Source: Algibacter_G agarivorans
GTDB taxonomy: Bacteria; Bacteroidota; Bacteroidia; Flavobacteriales; Flavobacteriaceae
Reading direction: 5' to 3'
Length of the DNA: 64,000 bases
Assembly (NCBI RefSeq): GCF_039543245.1
Contig: NZ_BAABJJ010000008.1
Coordinates: 14,190 to 78,189, forward strand
Under the pieces are notes generated by a model. The model was not told the origin of the DNA. It saw only the letters and a program-made list of their open reading frames with translations, and did not search any database. This document shows, piece by piece, positions 8,272-16,747 of this stretch. The first letter of the stretch is position 1. Each line of letters begins with the position of its first letter. Both the position numbers and the translations under genes were made by a program.

Positions 8272-8856
8272 ATGGATAAAAAATCAAAACAAGGTAAACT
8301 CATAGTATTCTCAGCACCTTCAGGTTCTGGGAAAACAACCATTGTAAGACATTTATTGGGAATTGAAGATTTAAATTTAGAGTTTTCAATATCGGCAACT
8401 TCTAGGGCCAAACGTGGCAAAGAAGAAGACGGAAAAGATTATTACTTCTTGTCTGCTGAAGCATTCAAAAATAAAATTAAAAATGATGAATTTTTAGAAT
8501 GGGAAGAAGTGTATCGCGATAATTTTTACGGCACATTAAAAACCGAAGTAGAGCGTATTTGGGCAAAAGGAAAAAACGTGATTTTTGATATTGATGTTTC
8601 TGGCGGACTACGGATAAAACGTAAATTCCCAGAACAAACTTTAGCCGTTTTTGTAAAACCACCAAGTATTGATGAGTTAAAAATACGTTTAAAAAAACGC
8701 AAAACAGAAAGTGAAGATAAAATTAATATGCGTGTTGCCAAAGCATCTGCAGAATTAGCCACAGCACCTTTATTTGATACAATTGTTGTAAATGATAATT
8801 TAGAAAAAGCACTTGAAGAAGCTGAAATTCAGATTAGCAATTTTATAAATTCCTAG
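8272..8856 (+). CDS. gmk: Guanylate kinase
   Basis: Gmk converts GMP to GDP with ATP. The 194-residue product from the ATG at 8272 (MDKKSKQGKLIVF) has the P-loop SAPSGSGKTT at residues 14-23, the GMP-binding segments SISATSRAKRGKEEDGKDYY and EFLEWEEVY, and the lid region RLKKRKTE. A longer frame from 8230 would overlap yicC and adds residues not found in the family. The yicC-gmk pairing is widespread in bacteria. Confidence 0.95.
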   Translation: MDKKSKQGKLIVFSAPSGSGKTTIVRHLLGIEDLNLEFSISATSRAKRGKEEDGKDYYFLSAEAFKNKIKNDEFLEWEEVYRDNFYGTLKTEVERIWAKGKNVIFDIDVSGGLRIKRKFPEQTLAVFVKPPSIDELKIRLKKRKTESEDKINMRVAKASAELATAPLFDTIVVNDNLEKALEEAEIQISNFINS

Positions 8857-8867
8857 ACTTTAAAAAG

Positions 8868-9461
8868 ATGAAAATCGGTTTATATTTTGGTTCTTTCAAT
8901 CCCATTCACATTGGGCATTTGGTTATTGCTAATCATTTGGTAGAATACAGCGATTTAGATCAAATTTGGTTTGTAGTCACACCTCATAATCCCTTTAAAA
9001 AGAAAAGCAGCTTACTCGATAATTACCAACGTTTAGAAATGGTATATCGTGCTACTAAAGATTACAACAAACTAAAACCAAGCGATATTGAGTTTAATCT
9101 ACCGCAACCAAATTACACGGTTAATACGCTTGCCCATTTACAAGAAAAATATCCCGATCATGAGTTTGCATTAATTATGGGTGAGGATAATTTAAAGAGT
9201 TTTCATAAATGGAAAAACTATGCCATTATTCTAGAAAATCATCATATTTACGTGTATCCTAGAATTTCAGAAAATAATCCCGATAGCTATCGGGATGAAA
9301 CCCTATTTGATGGGCATAAAAAAATACATTTTGTAAATGCGCCTATCATGCAACTCTCCTCTACTTTTATTCGTAAGGCTATAAAAGAAGGTAAAAACGT
9401 TGAACCTATGCTTCCCAAAAATGTTTGGGAATATTTGGATGAGATGAATTTTTACAAGTAA
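8868..9461 (+). CDS. nadD: Nicotinate-nucleotide adenylyltransferase
   Basis: NadD adenylates nicotinate mononucleotide in NAD synthesis. The 197-residue protein has the nucleotidyltransferase motif GSFNPIHIGH near the N-terminus and SSTFIRKAIKEG near the C-terminus. It lies 11 bp after gmk in the same operon. The segment NPDSYRDET around residue 140 is encoded by a perfect 18-bp palindrome of a dispersed repeat family, so the gene probably gained a few codons in a surface loop without losing its frame. Confidence 0.94.
   Translation: MKIGLYFGSFNPIHIGHLVIANHLVEYSDLDQIWFVVTPHNPFKKKSSLLDNYQRLEMVYRATKDYNKLKPSDIEFNLPQPNYTVNTLAHLQEKYPDHEFALIMGEDNLKSFHKWKNYAIILENHHIYVYPRISENNPDSYRDETLFDGHKKIHFVNAPIMQLSSTFIRKAIKEGKNVEPMLPKNVWEYLDEMNFYK
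9278..9295. repeat. Dispersed palindrome inside nadD
   Basis: TCCCGATAGCTATCGGGA is a perfect 18-bp palindrome in the coding sequence of nadD. The same or one-base variants occur outside genes at 14331, 16140, 27160 and 59551. Confidence 0.85.
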
Positions 9462-9569
9462 CCAGGATTTGACTTTGTAAAATTTTCAGTTACCTTAGCT
9501 TAACGTCGAATGTAATTCATTAAAACAGAATCATATTCGCTATATTTTATGTAGTATTAAAACAACAAC

Positions 9570-10430
9570 ATGGAAACATTTAGGAAATTTCTGGAATTTG
9601 AGCTTATTAGTTTAGGCGAAAACAGTATACGGGTTTATACATTAGTGACTATTTTAATAATTTTTCTGATTACAAAATTAATATTATGGTTGATTAAGAA
9701 AGCACTTTTTCGCAAACGTAAGTTTAGAAAACTTGATAGAGGGAGTGTTTATGCTTTATTTCAAATCATTAGATATGTAATATGGGTTATTGCTATTGGG
9801 CTTATTTTAGAAAGTATTGGTGTTAAAATTACTGTTTTATTGGCTGGTTCTGCCGCCCTACTTGTTGGAATAGGATTAGGCCTACAGCAAACATTTAACG
9901 ATGTTATATCAGGAATAATTTTACTTTCGGAACAATCTATAAAAATAGATGATGTCTTGGATATAGACGGCGATATTGTTAAAATTCAAGGTATTGGATT
10001 ACGAACATCCAAGGCCTTAAATACAGATGATGTTTCTATTATAATTCCAAATTCATTAATTACAACCAATAAAGTTATAAACTGGAGCCATCAGACCATG
10101 AAGACGCGCTTTAGAATTGAAGTTGGTGTTGCTTATGGGAGTGATATAGATTTAGTTATAAAGATTTTGGAAGAAAGTGCATTTAAACATCCTGATATAT
10201 CTGACCGTGAATCGACTGAAGCGCGATTAGTCAATTTTGGAAATTCATCATTAGATTTCCAAGTTTTGTTTTTTAGTCAAAATATATTCCGAATAAGCAA
10301 AGTAAAAAGCGATATACGTAGAACTATTAGTCAGAAATTTGTTGAAAACAGTATCGCTATCCCTTTTCCTCAAATGGACTTACATATAAAATCCAATGGT
10401 ACTGAAATAATGAAGAAAGATGGACAATAA
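9570..10430 (+). CDS. MscS-family mechanosensitive ion channel
   Basis: A 286-residue membrane protein with three hydrophobic segments (about residues 18-40, 62-82 and 87-112). The third contains the glycine/alanine-rich pore helix GSAALLVGIGLGLQQTFND typical of MscS, followed by the beta domain with SIIIPNSLITTNKVINWS. It opens under membrane tension to release solutes during hypo-osmotic shock. It stands alone, with a bidirectional-looking terminator downstream. The distantly related mscL is at 46.3 kb, so the cell has both classes. Confidence 0.92.
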   Translation: METFRKFLEFELISLGENSIRVYTLVTILIIFLITKLILWLIKKALFRKRKFRKLDRGSVYALFQIIRYVIWVIAIGLILESIGVKITVLLAGSAALLVGIGLGLQQTFNDVISGIILLSEQSIKIDDVLDIDGDIVKIQGIGLRTSKALNTDDVSIIIPNSLITTNKVINWSHQTMKTRFRIEVGVAYGSDIDLVIKILEESAFKHPDISDRESTEARLVNFGNSSLDFQVLFFSQNIFRISKVKSDIRRTISQKFVENSIAIPFPQMDLHIKSNGTEIMKKDGQ

Positions 10431-10516
10431 CACCATAAAACAACTAAGCTTTATGGTATACAAATTATCAGTGTAAACTAAATTTTATATTTTCTCTTAT
10501 TTAAAAGCAATGACAC

Positions 10517-10545
10517 AAAAAAGCCAACTTTTTAAGTTGGCTTTT
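10517..10545 (+). terminator. Intrinsic terminator, mscS side
   Basis: A GCCAACTT/AAGTTGGC stem with flanking A and T runs lies between convergent mscS and the lipoprotein gene. It can act on both strands. Confidence 0.75.
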
Positions 10546-10634
10546 AATCTCTTTCATTCATTCAATTATATTTATTCCCTTTACTACTTTCAAGTAAAAT
10601 TTAATATAAAAAGCGGGTTCTTGCTCTTAAAACC

Positions 10635-11246
10635 TTAAAAAGGAGTATTCCCTCCATCATCATCGTCTTCATCACAATCAGTAAGATTAGCTTCAACAAA
10701 CATGGCCCAACTTTTTCCGCCAAAATCCTCACCTTGAGCCCAAGCAGTTTCTTCTGATGGCCCACTTACCTCTGCGTGAGCGGCAAAACATAATTCGCCA
10801 TTAATGTTAATCTCATTTAAATCGAATACATATGTTACCTCGGTTACATCTTCATCATGACTACTTGAATATTCAAAATTACCAATTTTAGGGTTATTGC
10901 TTCCCGTTAAAGGAAAACCATCTTCTTCGCAATTAGTAATATGTAAGTGTGTCGCATCAATAGTCCAGTCGGAATTTGTTTGATAGGTAATTATTAAATT
11001 ATTGCCATCAATATCTATGTTTACAATACCAGCTGTATAGTGTTGGCCGGCTATAAGGTTTACTGTTTTGCAATGCTCGTTTGAATCTTCAGTAGATGTA
11101 TTTGAACCTTCAGTAATAGTTACACCTTTACTTTTATTTTTTATTTGCTTACTTAATATAGAGTTTTCATTTACAACATTTTCTACATTACAACTAAATA
11201 AAGTAGAAATTAAACATACCGCAATCAAAAAAGTACTTTTCTTCAT
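10635..11246 (-). CDS. Hypothetical secreted lipoprotein
   Basis: The ATG at 11246 was chosen because it gives a signal peptide MKKSTFLIAVCLISTLFSC with lipidated Cys19; a longer frame to 11330 adds an unrelated N-terminus. The 203-residue product is Ser/Thr/Asn-rich with beta-strand-like segments (NLIITYQTNSDWTIDATHLH) and ends in an acidic stretch DCDEDDDDGG. I do not recognise the family. It is probably anchored in a membrane facing the periplasm or outside. No partner gene adjoins it. Confidence 0.65.
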   Translation of the reverse strand: MKKSTFLIAVCLISTLFSCNVENVVNENSILSKQIKNKSKGVTITEGSNTSTEDSNEHCKTVNLIAGQHYTAGIVNIDIDGNNLIITYQTNSDWTIDATHLHITNCEEDGFPLTGSNNPKIGNFEYSSSHDEDVTEVTYVFDLNEININGELCFAAHAEVSGPSEETAWAQGEDFGGKSWAMFVEANLTDCDEDDDDGGNTPF

Positions 11247-11420
11247 AACATGAATCTTTTGTAGGTTAAGATTGTAAATATATATTTTAAAGAATGAAAC
11301 ACATAATATAATCGACGTACAGCGATACATTTGTATATTTAATCGATTAAATCAATTTTTTTATAAAAATTTTCTTTCTTTTCATATAACTTAATTAGCT
11401 ATTAAATAGGTTCTCACGTT

Positions 11421-11906
11421 TTAATCTAAAGCTGGGATTCTTAATCCTTGCCCTAGGTATATTTTATCTGGATCAGTAAGCATGGGTTTATTGGCTTCAA
11501 AAATAACTGGGTATTTCATAGCGTTTCCATAATATGTTTTTGCAATTTTCCCTAAAGTATCCTCACTTACAACCGTATGAAATTGCGCTTCAGGCTCAAT
11601 ATTCTCAACAGTCATTTGGTCTTCAACGGTAGCAATTCCATTGGAGTTTCCAACAACTAAAATTACTTTTTCTCTCGTAGCTTGATCAAAAACTAAAACA
11701 GAGATTGTAGCAGCAGCATCGTCAATAAAAATATTTAAGTTTTCAACTTGCAGTTGTAAATCGGTAATTATGCCTTCTAGTTTTCTAGCAGCAACTTCTT
11801 CTAGTTTAAGTTTGGCAGCGGCAGCTTCAGCAGCTACTTCTGCATCCGTTTTTCCAATTCCAAATACTTTAGCTCCTGCATTTTTAAAAAATAAAAGTAG
11901 TCACAT
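11421..11906 (-). pseudogene. BON-LysM protein (Kbp/YgaU-like) with TGA at codon 2
   Basis: The minus strand encodes a BON domain (KLEGIITDLQLQVENLNIF to GNSNGIATVED) and a C-terminal LysM domain (FHTVVSEDTLGKIAKTYYGN to GLRIP), the layout of the potassium-binding protein Kbp. Family members begin MGLFSFxKNAGAKVFGIGK. Here the ATG at 11904-11906 is followed at once by TGA (11901-11903) where Gly (GGA) is expected; the rest of the frame is open. One G-to-T change explains it. The next in-frame ATG is at 11615 and would leave only the LysM part (64 residues). Likely a fresh pseudogene, unless a non-ATG start is used. Confidence 0.75.
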
Positions 11907-12087
11907 TAAAAATCCACAAAAAAAAAGAAACCGTCTAAAGTTGAGTACTTTAAACGATTTCTACACTAAATAACCAACCAAAAACTTTAGTGAAACTTTA
12001 ATTTGTATTGTTTGAAAAAACAAACTCAAATTAATTAGTTGAACTAATCCCGCTATAAAGCGGGATTTCACTTAAGTATCTTTACTA

Positions 12088-13029
12088 TTAAACCCTAGTG
12101 TTTTCTCTTGGGTTTGCTACTTTATCTTTTTTAAACTTACGTTTTTTATCTTCTGAAACTTTTACCTTTCCTTTAGTATTGCTTGTTTTTAAATACTGAA
12201 TATATCCTCTGCCTTCAAATTCGTAAACCGTTTCAGATGCGGGATGAAATAATTCTATCTTACTATCATTTATAACGCTCAATTCAAAATATTCATTGTC
12301 CAAGAAGTCATAATCTAATGTTAAAATTTTTAAAAACTCATTGCCACTAACATCACCAATACCATAAACCCCTGTATAATCCCAAATAAGATTGTTCGGA
12401 TTAAGGCCATTATCATCTTGAGAACTTCTAAAGGTTGAATCGTTTCCACCAGCTAAAAACTGCAAATAGTTTTCGTTATCAAATTCATTTATAGCTCCAA
12501 ACTCACTTGTATATGTTTTTTCCCAAGCGTCATATTCTTGTAAGAAATAATGGATATTATCGTAGAATACAAAGTCATAATCAAAATTACTGCGTTGGTA
12601 ACCATCTAAAAAGTATGAGGTATCGTTGTTTGGGTTATACAATTCAATCGTGTTACTATCTACTTGAAATACATCAAACGTTGAAAACCCATCAATATCA
12701 TGTTGCACATCCAAAATCATATCATAAGCGTCATATTCGCCAACATCAATACCAAATCCATCACCATTAGCACCTAATCCTGCAATATTATTATTAGCAT
12801 ACAAGACACCGTTAATAAAAGAAATCGTAAAAGCCTTTTGTAGAAACGGCGTTTCGCCATAGCCAACAGTGCTATTAATATCTACGTACCACAACTCATG
12901 AGAGCGTAATAATTGATTTAGAGATATAGACTGTTCGTCATCAAAATCATCTACTAGCACTTCTGTATAACATGATGTAAAAAGCGTTGCTGTTAAAGCA
13001 AAACTTAAAAGTATTTTTATCATCTTCAT
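12088..13029 (-). CDS. Hypothetical lipoprotein
   Basis: The 313-residue product starts with a lipoprotein signal (ATLFTSC, Cys20). Two similar stretches, one around YDMILDVQHDIDGFSTFDVF to ELYNPNNDTSYFLDGY and one around LKILTLDYDFLDNEYFEL to ELFHPASETVYEFEGRGY, suggest a duplicated beta-rich unit. The C-terminus is basic (KVKVSEDKKRKFKKDKV). The family is not recognised; similar lipoproteins are frequent in flavobacteria. It is monocistronic, and a short GC hairpin (CCCGCTATAAAGCGGG at about 12048) lies downstream. Confidence 0.65.
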   Translation of the reverse strand: MKMIKILLSFALTATLFTSCYTEVLVDDFDDEQSISLNQLLRSHELWYVDINSTVGYGETPFLQKAFTISFINGVLYANNNIAGLGANGDGFGIDVGEYDAYDMILDVQHDIDGFSTFDVFQVDSNTIELYNPNNDTSYFLDGYQRSNFDYDFVFYDNIHYFLQEYDAWEKTYTSEFGAINEFDNENYLQFLAGGNDSTFRSSQDDNGLNPNNLIWDYTGVYGIGDVSGNEFLKILTLDYDFLDNEYFELSVINDSKIELFHPASETVYEFEGRGYIQYLKTSNTKGKVKVSEDKKRKFKKDKVANPRENTRV

Positions 13030-13205
13030 AATATAATATTTTAGGGTTCTTTCTTATGAAGTTTCAAAACGCGTGCCAAAAATTTTTCAGTCGTAGATTA
13101 CAGTCGCAGTTTTCAGGTATTTGTTTCTATTAAAGTATATCGGTATTATTCAAAACTCTATTTCATTCTTTTAAAGGACAATTATCAAATAGGAAAATAT
13201 TTATG

Positions 13206-13213
13206 TATTTTTG
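13206..13213 (+). promoter_or_regulatory. Candidate -7 box for gpsA
   Basis: TATTTTTG matches TAnnTTTG and lies 23 bp before the gpsA ATG. The -33 element is not clear. Confidence 0.4.
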
Positions 13214-13236
13214 AAATAGAAAATGATTTAAAATCT

Positions 13237-14238
13237 ATGGACAAACCTTTAAAATATGCGGTTTTTGGTGCAGGGAGTTGGGCAACGGCAATTGTAAAAA
13301 TGCTTAGCGAGAATTTAGATGAAATTGGATGGTACATGCGCAGTGTATACACCAAAGAGCACTTGTTGAGAGAGCAGCACAACCCTAATTATTTAAGTTC
13401 AGTTGAATTTCATTTAGAACAATTAAAACTGAGCAATGATATTAATGAAATTGCGGATTGGGCAGATGTTTTAATCTTTGTAATTCCCTCTGCGTTTATG
13501 TACAGCGAATTAGAAAAGTTAACTATTGATATTACTAAAAAAACCATAGTCTCGGCAGTAAAAGGGATTGTTCCTGAAACGGGATTATTAGTAGGCGAAC
13601 ACTTTAACGAGCATTACAAAGTGCCATTTGAAAGTATTGCTGTTATTGCTGGTCCATGTCATGCTGAAGAGGTTGCTTTAGAGCGCTTATCATACCTAAC
13701 CATTTCATGTTGGAACGCCCAAAAAGCGCAACATATAGCCGATAGTTTATCTAGCGATTATATAAAAACAAAAATAAGTGATGATGTTATTGGTGTAGAA
13801 TACGGCGTCATGCTTAAAAATATTTATGCTATAGCAGCTGGAATTGCACATGGTTTGGGTTATGGTGATAATTTCCAGAGTGTTTTGATGAGTAATGCTA
13901 TTAGAGAAATGAAACGCTACATTAAAAAAGTGCATAAAATGAAACGTAACATTAATAATTCGGCTTATTTAGGTGATTTATTGGTAACGGGCTACTCTGT
14001 TTTTTCACGAAACCGTATGTTTGGCAATATGATCGGCAAAGGCTACACCGTAAAATCTGCACAAATGGAAATGAATATGGTTGCCGAAGGCTATTACGCC
14101 ACAAAAAGTGCTTTTTTAATCAATAACAAAAACGAAAAAAAGGCAGATACTCCAATAATAGATGCTGTTTACGCAATACTTTACGACAATAAAAATCCTA
14201 AAACGGTATTTAAAAAACTGACCGAGAAGCTGGATTAA
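13237..14238 (+). CDS. gpsA: Glycerol-3-phosphate dehydrogenase [NAD(P)+]
   Basis: GpsA reduces dihydroxyacetone phosphate to glycerol-3-phosphate, the backbone of phospholipids. The 333-residue protein has the dinucleotide-binding motif VFGAGSWATAI at the N-terminus, the family segments AVKGIVPETGLLVGEHF, IAGPCHAEEVA and VEYGVMLKNIYAIAAGIAHGLGYGDN carrying the catalytic Lys. Length is normal. It stands alone, followed by a dispersed repeat. Confidence 0.93.
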   Translation: MDKPLKYAVFGAGSWATAIVKMLSENLDEIGWYMRSVYTKEHLLREQHNPNYLSSVEFHLEQLKLSNDINEIADWADVLIFVIPSAFMYSELEKLTIDITKKTIVSAVKGIVPETGLLVGEHFNEHYKVPFESIAVIAGPCHAEEVALERLSYLTISCWNAQKAQHIADSLSSDYIKTKISDDVIGVEYGVMLKNIYAIAAGIAHGLGYGDNFQSVLMSNAIREMKRYIKKVHKMKRNINNSAYLGDLLVTGYSVFSRNRMFGNMIGKGYTVKSAQMEMNMVAEGYYATKSAFLINNKNEKKADTPIIDAVYAILYDNKNPKTVFKKLTEKLD

Positions 14239-14284
14239 AAAGTCCTTTGAAAAAAGAAATCTTATTATTTTATAAAAGTTTTTT

Positions 14285-14377
14285 GGGCGTTACCCTATCG
14301 GGTCAGGCTATCCGTTACAAGTCCTCGCTCGTCCCGATAGCTATCGGGACTCGTTGTGGGCTTTCCACTACTATCCT
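14285..14377 (+). repeat. Dispersed approx. 95-bp palindromic intergenic repeat, copy A
   Basis: The repeat runs from GGGCGTTACC through TCAGGCTATCCGTTAC and a perfect 20-bp palindrome (14331-14350) to GTGGGCTTTCCACTACTATC. Its reverse complement aligns along its length with 59483-59576 and in part with 16131-16192 and 37149-37220. Confidence 0.75.
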
Positions 14378-14461
14378 TAAAGCACTTACCGGCTAAAGTC
14401 ATAGTTTACCAAATGGATTTAGCTTATTTTGCTATGAGATTCCTGTTTTCACAGGAATTTG

Positions 14462-14857
14462 CTACTTCACCAAAACCCCTTTTACATCCATTAAAGGAAC
14501 AGCTCGTAAAGCTTTTAAATTAATCGTGTTTTTTCTAAATAAATAGGTTTTATCAAACATGGTGTTACCTACAAAAAAAGAAACTTTAAAGATATTGTTT
14601 AACGCAAATAGTTCTTCTTGCATCAACTCAATCTTAGCATAGCTTTTTTTAGGAAGTCTATCTAACTTTTTCCTAAAAACTGAGGTTGTCTTATTTTCGG
14701 AATAGCCACTGGTAACAATAAGTATCATTTCTAAATCGACATCTTTATTGTTTATGATGTAAGCGTTCCAATCTTGAGTTTTGTAAATATCGTTGTATTC
14801 GTTTACTATAGCAATGTATACGTTTTCAACTTTTGGAATAATGATATCGTCTTTCAT
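14462..14857 (-). CDS. Conserved hypothetical protein downstream of pheS
   Basis: A 131-residue soluble protein starting MKDDIIIPKVENVYIAIV; the ATG at 14857 is preferred over a TTG at 14866. It mixes beta-strand-like and helical segments with no signal peptide, transmembrane segment or recognised motif. It lies 53 bp downstream of pheS on the same strand and could be cotranscribed, with a short palindromic repeat between them. I cannot assign a function. Confidence 0.65.
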   Translation of the reverse strand: MKDDIIIPKVENVYIAIVNEYNDIYKTQDWNAYIINNKDVDLEMILIVTSGYSENKTTSVFRKKLDRLPKKSYAKIELMQEELFALNNIFKVSFFVGNTMFDKTYLFRKNTINLKALRAVPLMDVKGVLVK

Positions 14858-14884
14858 AATAAACAAGGAAATTCAATTGGAAAA

Positions 14885-14909
14885 GATTCCTGCCTTCGCA
14901 GGAATGACA
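14885..14909. repeat. Short ATTCCTGC/GCAGGAAT palindromic repeat
   Basis: ATTCCTGC, CTTC, GCAGGAAT followed by GACA. Related sequences occur at about 2907, 14444 and 41237. It belongs to a family of short intergenic repeats and lies between pheS and the downstream hypothetical gene. Confidence 0.65.
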
Positions 14910-14910
14910 A

Positions 14911-15930
14911 TTATAAAGCAGACTTAAACTGCTCTAAAAACCTAACATCATTTTCACTAAGTAAACGGATATCTCCAATTTGATGTAGCAACATAGCAAT
15001 TCTATCAATTCCTACTCCAAATGCAAACCCTGAATACTCAGCGGTATCAATATTACAATTTTCAAGTACATTAGGATCTACCATACCACAACCACCAATT
15101 TCTAACCAGCCAGTACCCTTTGTGATTTTATAATCGGTTTCCGTTTCTAATCCCCAATACACATCAATTTCTGCACTTGGTTCTGTGAAAGGAAAGTAGG
15201 ATGGGCGTAAACGAATTTTACTTTTCCCGAACATCTCTGTTGTAAAATGTTGAAGCGTTTGTTTTAAATCTGCAAAACTAACGTCTTTATCTACATACAA
15301 GCCTTCCACTTGATGGAAAAAACAATGTGAACGCGCAGATATGGCTTCGTTTCTGTAAACTCTACCTGGTGAAATAGTACGGATAGGTGGTTTATTGTTT
15401 TCCATATAACGTACTTGTACAGAACTGGTGTGTGTACGTAATAATATATCTGGATTGGTTTGAATAAAAAACGTATCCTGCATATCGCGTGCCGGGTGGT
15501 ATTCTGGTAAGTTTAGTGCTGTAAAGTTGTGCCAATCATCCTCAATTTCTGGCCCTTCGCTGACGTTAAAACCTATACGGGAAAAAATATCAATGATTTG
15601 ATTTTTCACTATTGAAATAGGATGACGTGCCCCAATTTGAATAGGCTCGCCTGGACGTGATAAATCGCCATAAACACCTTTTACTTCTTCCTTGCTTTCT
15701 AACTCTTCTTTTAAAGCACTGACCTTATCTTCAGCCGTTTTTTTAAGTTTATTTATGGTTTGACCAAATTCTTTTTTCTGGTCGTTTGCTACATTTTTAA
15801 ACTCAGCAAAAAAGTCGTTTAGTAGTCCTTTTTTACCTAAATATTTTATCCGGAATGCTTCAACCTCTTCTTTTGATTGGGCTTTAAAAGCTTCTGCTTC
15901 TGCTATGAGTTCTTTTATCTTATCTATCAT
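14911..15930 (-). CDS. pheS: Phenylalanyl-tRNA synthetase alpha subunit
   Basis: PheS is the catalytic alpha subunit of the alpha2-beta2 enzyme that charges tRNA-Phe. The 339-residue protein has an N-terminal coiled-coil tRNA-binding arm (residues about 1-85), then class II motifs: motif 2 around TISPGRVYRNEAISARSHC with FFHQVEGL, and motif 3 GFAFGVGIDRIAMLLHQIGD. GCGMVDPNVL is also typical. pheT is not adjacent, which is usual in Bacteroidota. Confidence 0.96.
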   Translation of the reverse strand: MIDKIKELIAEAEAFKAQSKEEVEAFRIKYLGKKGLLNDFFAEFKNVANDQKKEFGQTINKLKKTAEDKVSALKEELESKEEVKGVYGDLSRPGEPIQIGARHPISIVKNQIIDIFSRIGFNVSEGPEIEDDWHNFTALNLPEYHPARDMQDTFFIQTNPDILLRTHTSSVQVRYMENNKPPIRTISPGRVYRNEAISARSHCFFHQVEGLYVDKDVSFADLKQTLQHFTTEMFGKSKIRLRPSYFPFTEPSAEIDVYWGLETETDYKITKGTGWLEIGGCGMVDPNVLENCNIDTAEYSGFAFGVGIDRIAMLLHQIGDIRLLSENDVRFLEQFKSAL

Positions 15931-16130
15931 GACCTATTACAAAATGATGGCAAATTTACTGTTTTTTACGTGAATTGCGTTAGGGATTGAAGAGGAAATC
16001 CATTTTTGTGCTAACTGATATTTTGATTAAAACTAGAACTTTTATGAATCTAAATTTTTTGATGGGATACTGAAACAAGTTCAGCACAAGAAAAGATTGT
16101 AACCTTTATACTATGCTCAAGATAAACTTC

Positions 16131-16192
16131 AAGCCCGACCTCCCGATAGTTATCGGGAGTGGTAACCTGCCTAGCGGCAGGCATGCGCCCAA
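16131..16192 (-). repeat. Dispersed intergenic repeat, copy B (shortened)
   Basis: AAGCCCGACC, then a palindrome (16140-16159), then GGTAAC and CCTGCCTAGCGGCAGG ahead of CGCCCAAATTATTTT. Its right end abuts the stop codon of the next gene. Confidence 0.65.
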
Positions 16193-16198
16193 ATTATT

Positions 16199-16555
16199 TT
16201 AATTGATATACTGGGTTTCTAAAAAGTAGTTCACAATAGCCTCTTTCATTAACACACTTTGCTCCCCTGCTTTTAAATAAGGTAAGGCTTCTAACGTTTT
16301 GTAATGTGGCCAGCCTTCTTCATCCACAAAATCGAGTTCGTAGTAGCCATAAGGCTTCAGTAGTTTACAAATGGCAATATGCATAAGGTCAAGTTTTTGG
16401 TCCTTTTTAAAGGTTTTTTCCAACTGACCGAGCTCTTGCACTCCAATAAGATAAATGATGGCATCGAGATCTAAAGTATCTCCATCTGCAAATTGATCGG
16501 ATAGTTTTTGTACTACCATTTCCCAACGTTCTTTTAATTGTTCGTCTCTAGCCAT
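16199..16555 (-). CDS. Conserved hypothetical protein
   Basis: A 118-residue mainly helical soluble protein (MARDEQLKERWEMVVQKL at the N-terminus, DLDAIIYLIGVQELGQLE in the middle, and a C-terminal LMKEAIVNYFLETQYIN). No signal peptide or catalytic motif was found. I recognise it only as the kind of short conserved protein often seen in flavobacteria. It is divergent from cvpA; its stop codon abuts a dispersed repeat. Confidence 0.7.
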   Translation of the reverse strand: MARDEQLKERWEMVVQKLSDQFADGDTLDLDAIIYLIGVQELGQLEKTFKKDQKLDLMHIAICKLLKPYGYYELDFVDEEGWPHYKTLEALPYLKAGEQSVLMKEAIVNYFLETQYIN

Positions 16556-16722
16556 TATTCATATCGTAATTATGATGAGTCCCGATGGGTACTGAAATAA
16601 AATCAGAAAAAGAATCAGGATTAGTTCAACTAAAATAATTATTAAACAATACATGTTTAATAATATATGTTTCACTAATTTGAATGTCGCAAAGTTAATA
16701 AACCTAAGTGTTAGTATTATTT

Positions 16723-16730
16723 TATATTTG
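16723..16730 (+). promoter_or_regulatory. Candidate -7 box for cvpA
   Basis: TATATTTG is an exact TAnnTTTG match, 17 bp before the cvpA ATG. The -33 element is not obvious. Confidence 0.5.
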
Positions 16731-16747
16731 TTTTAAATTACAAAAAT

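Noticed and set aside
14281..14400. A tRNA or structured RNA at the GGGCGTTACC block after gpsA
   Set aside because: No acceptor stem, T-loop or anticodon arrangement was found; the block is a member of a dispersed repeat family.
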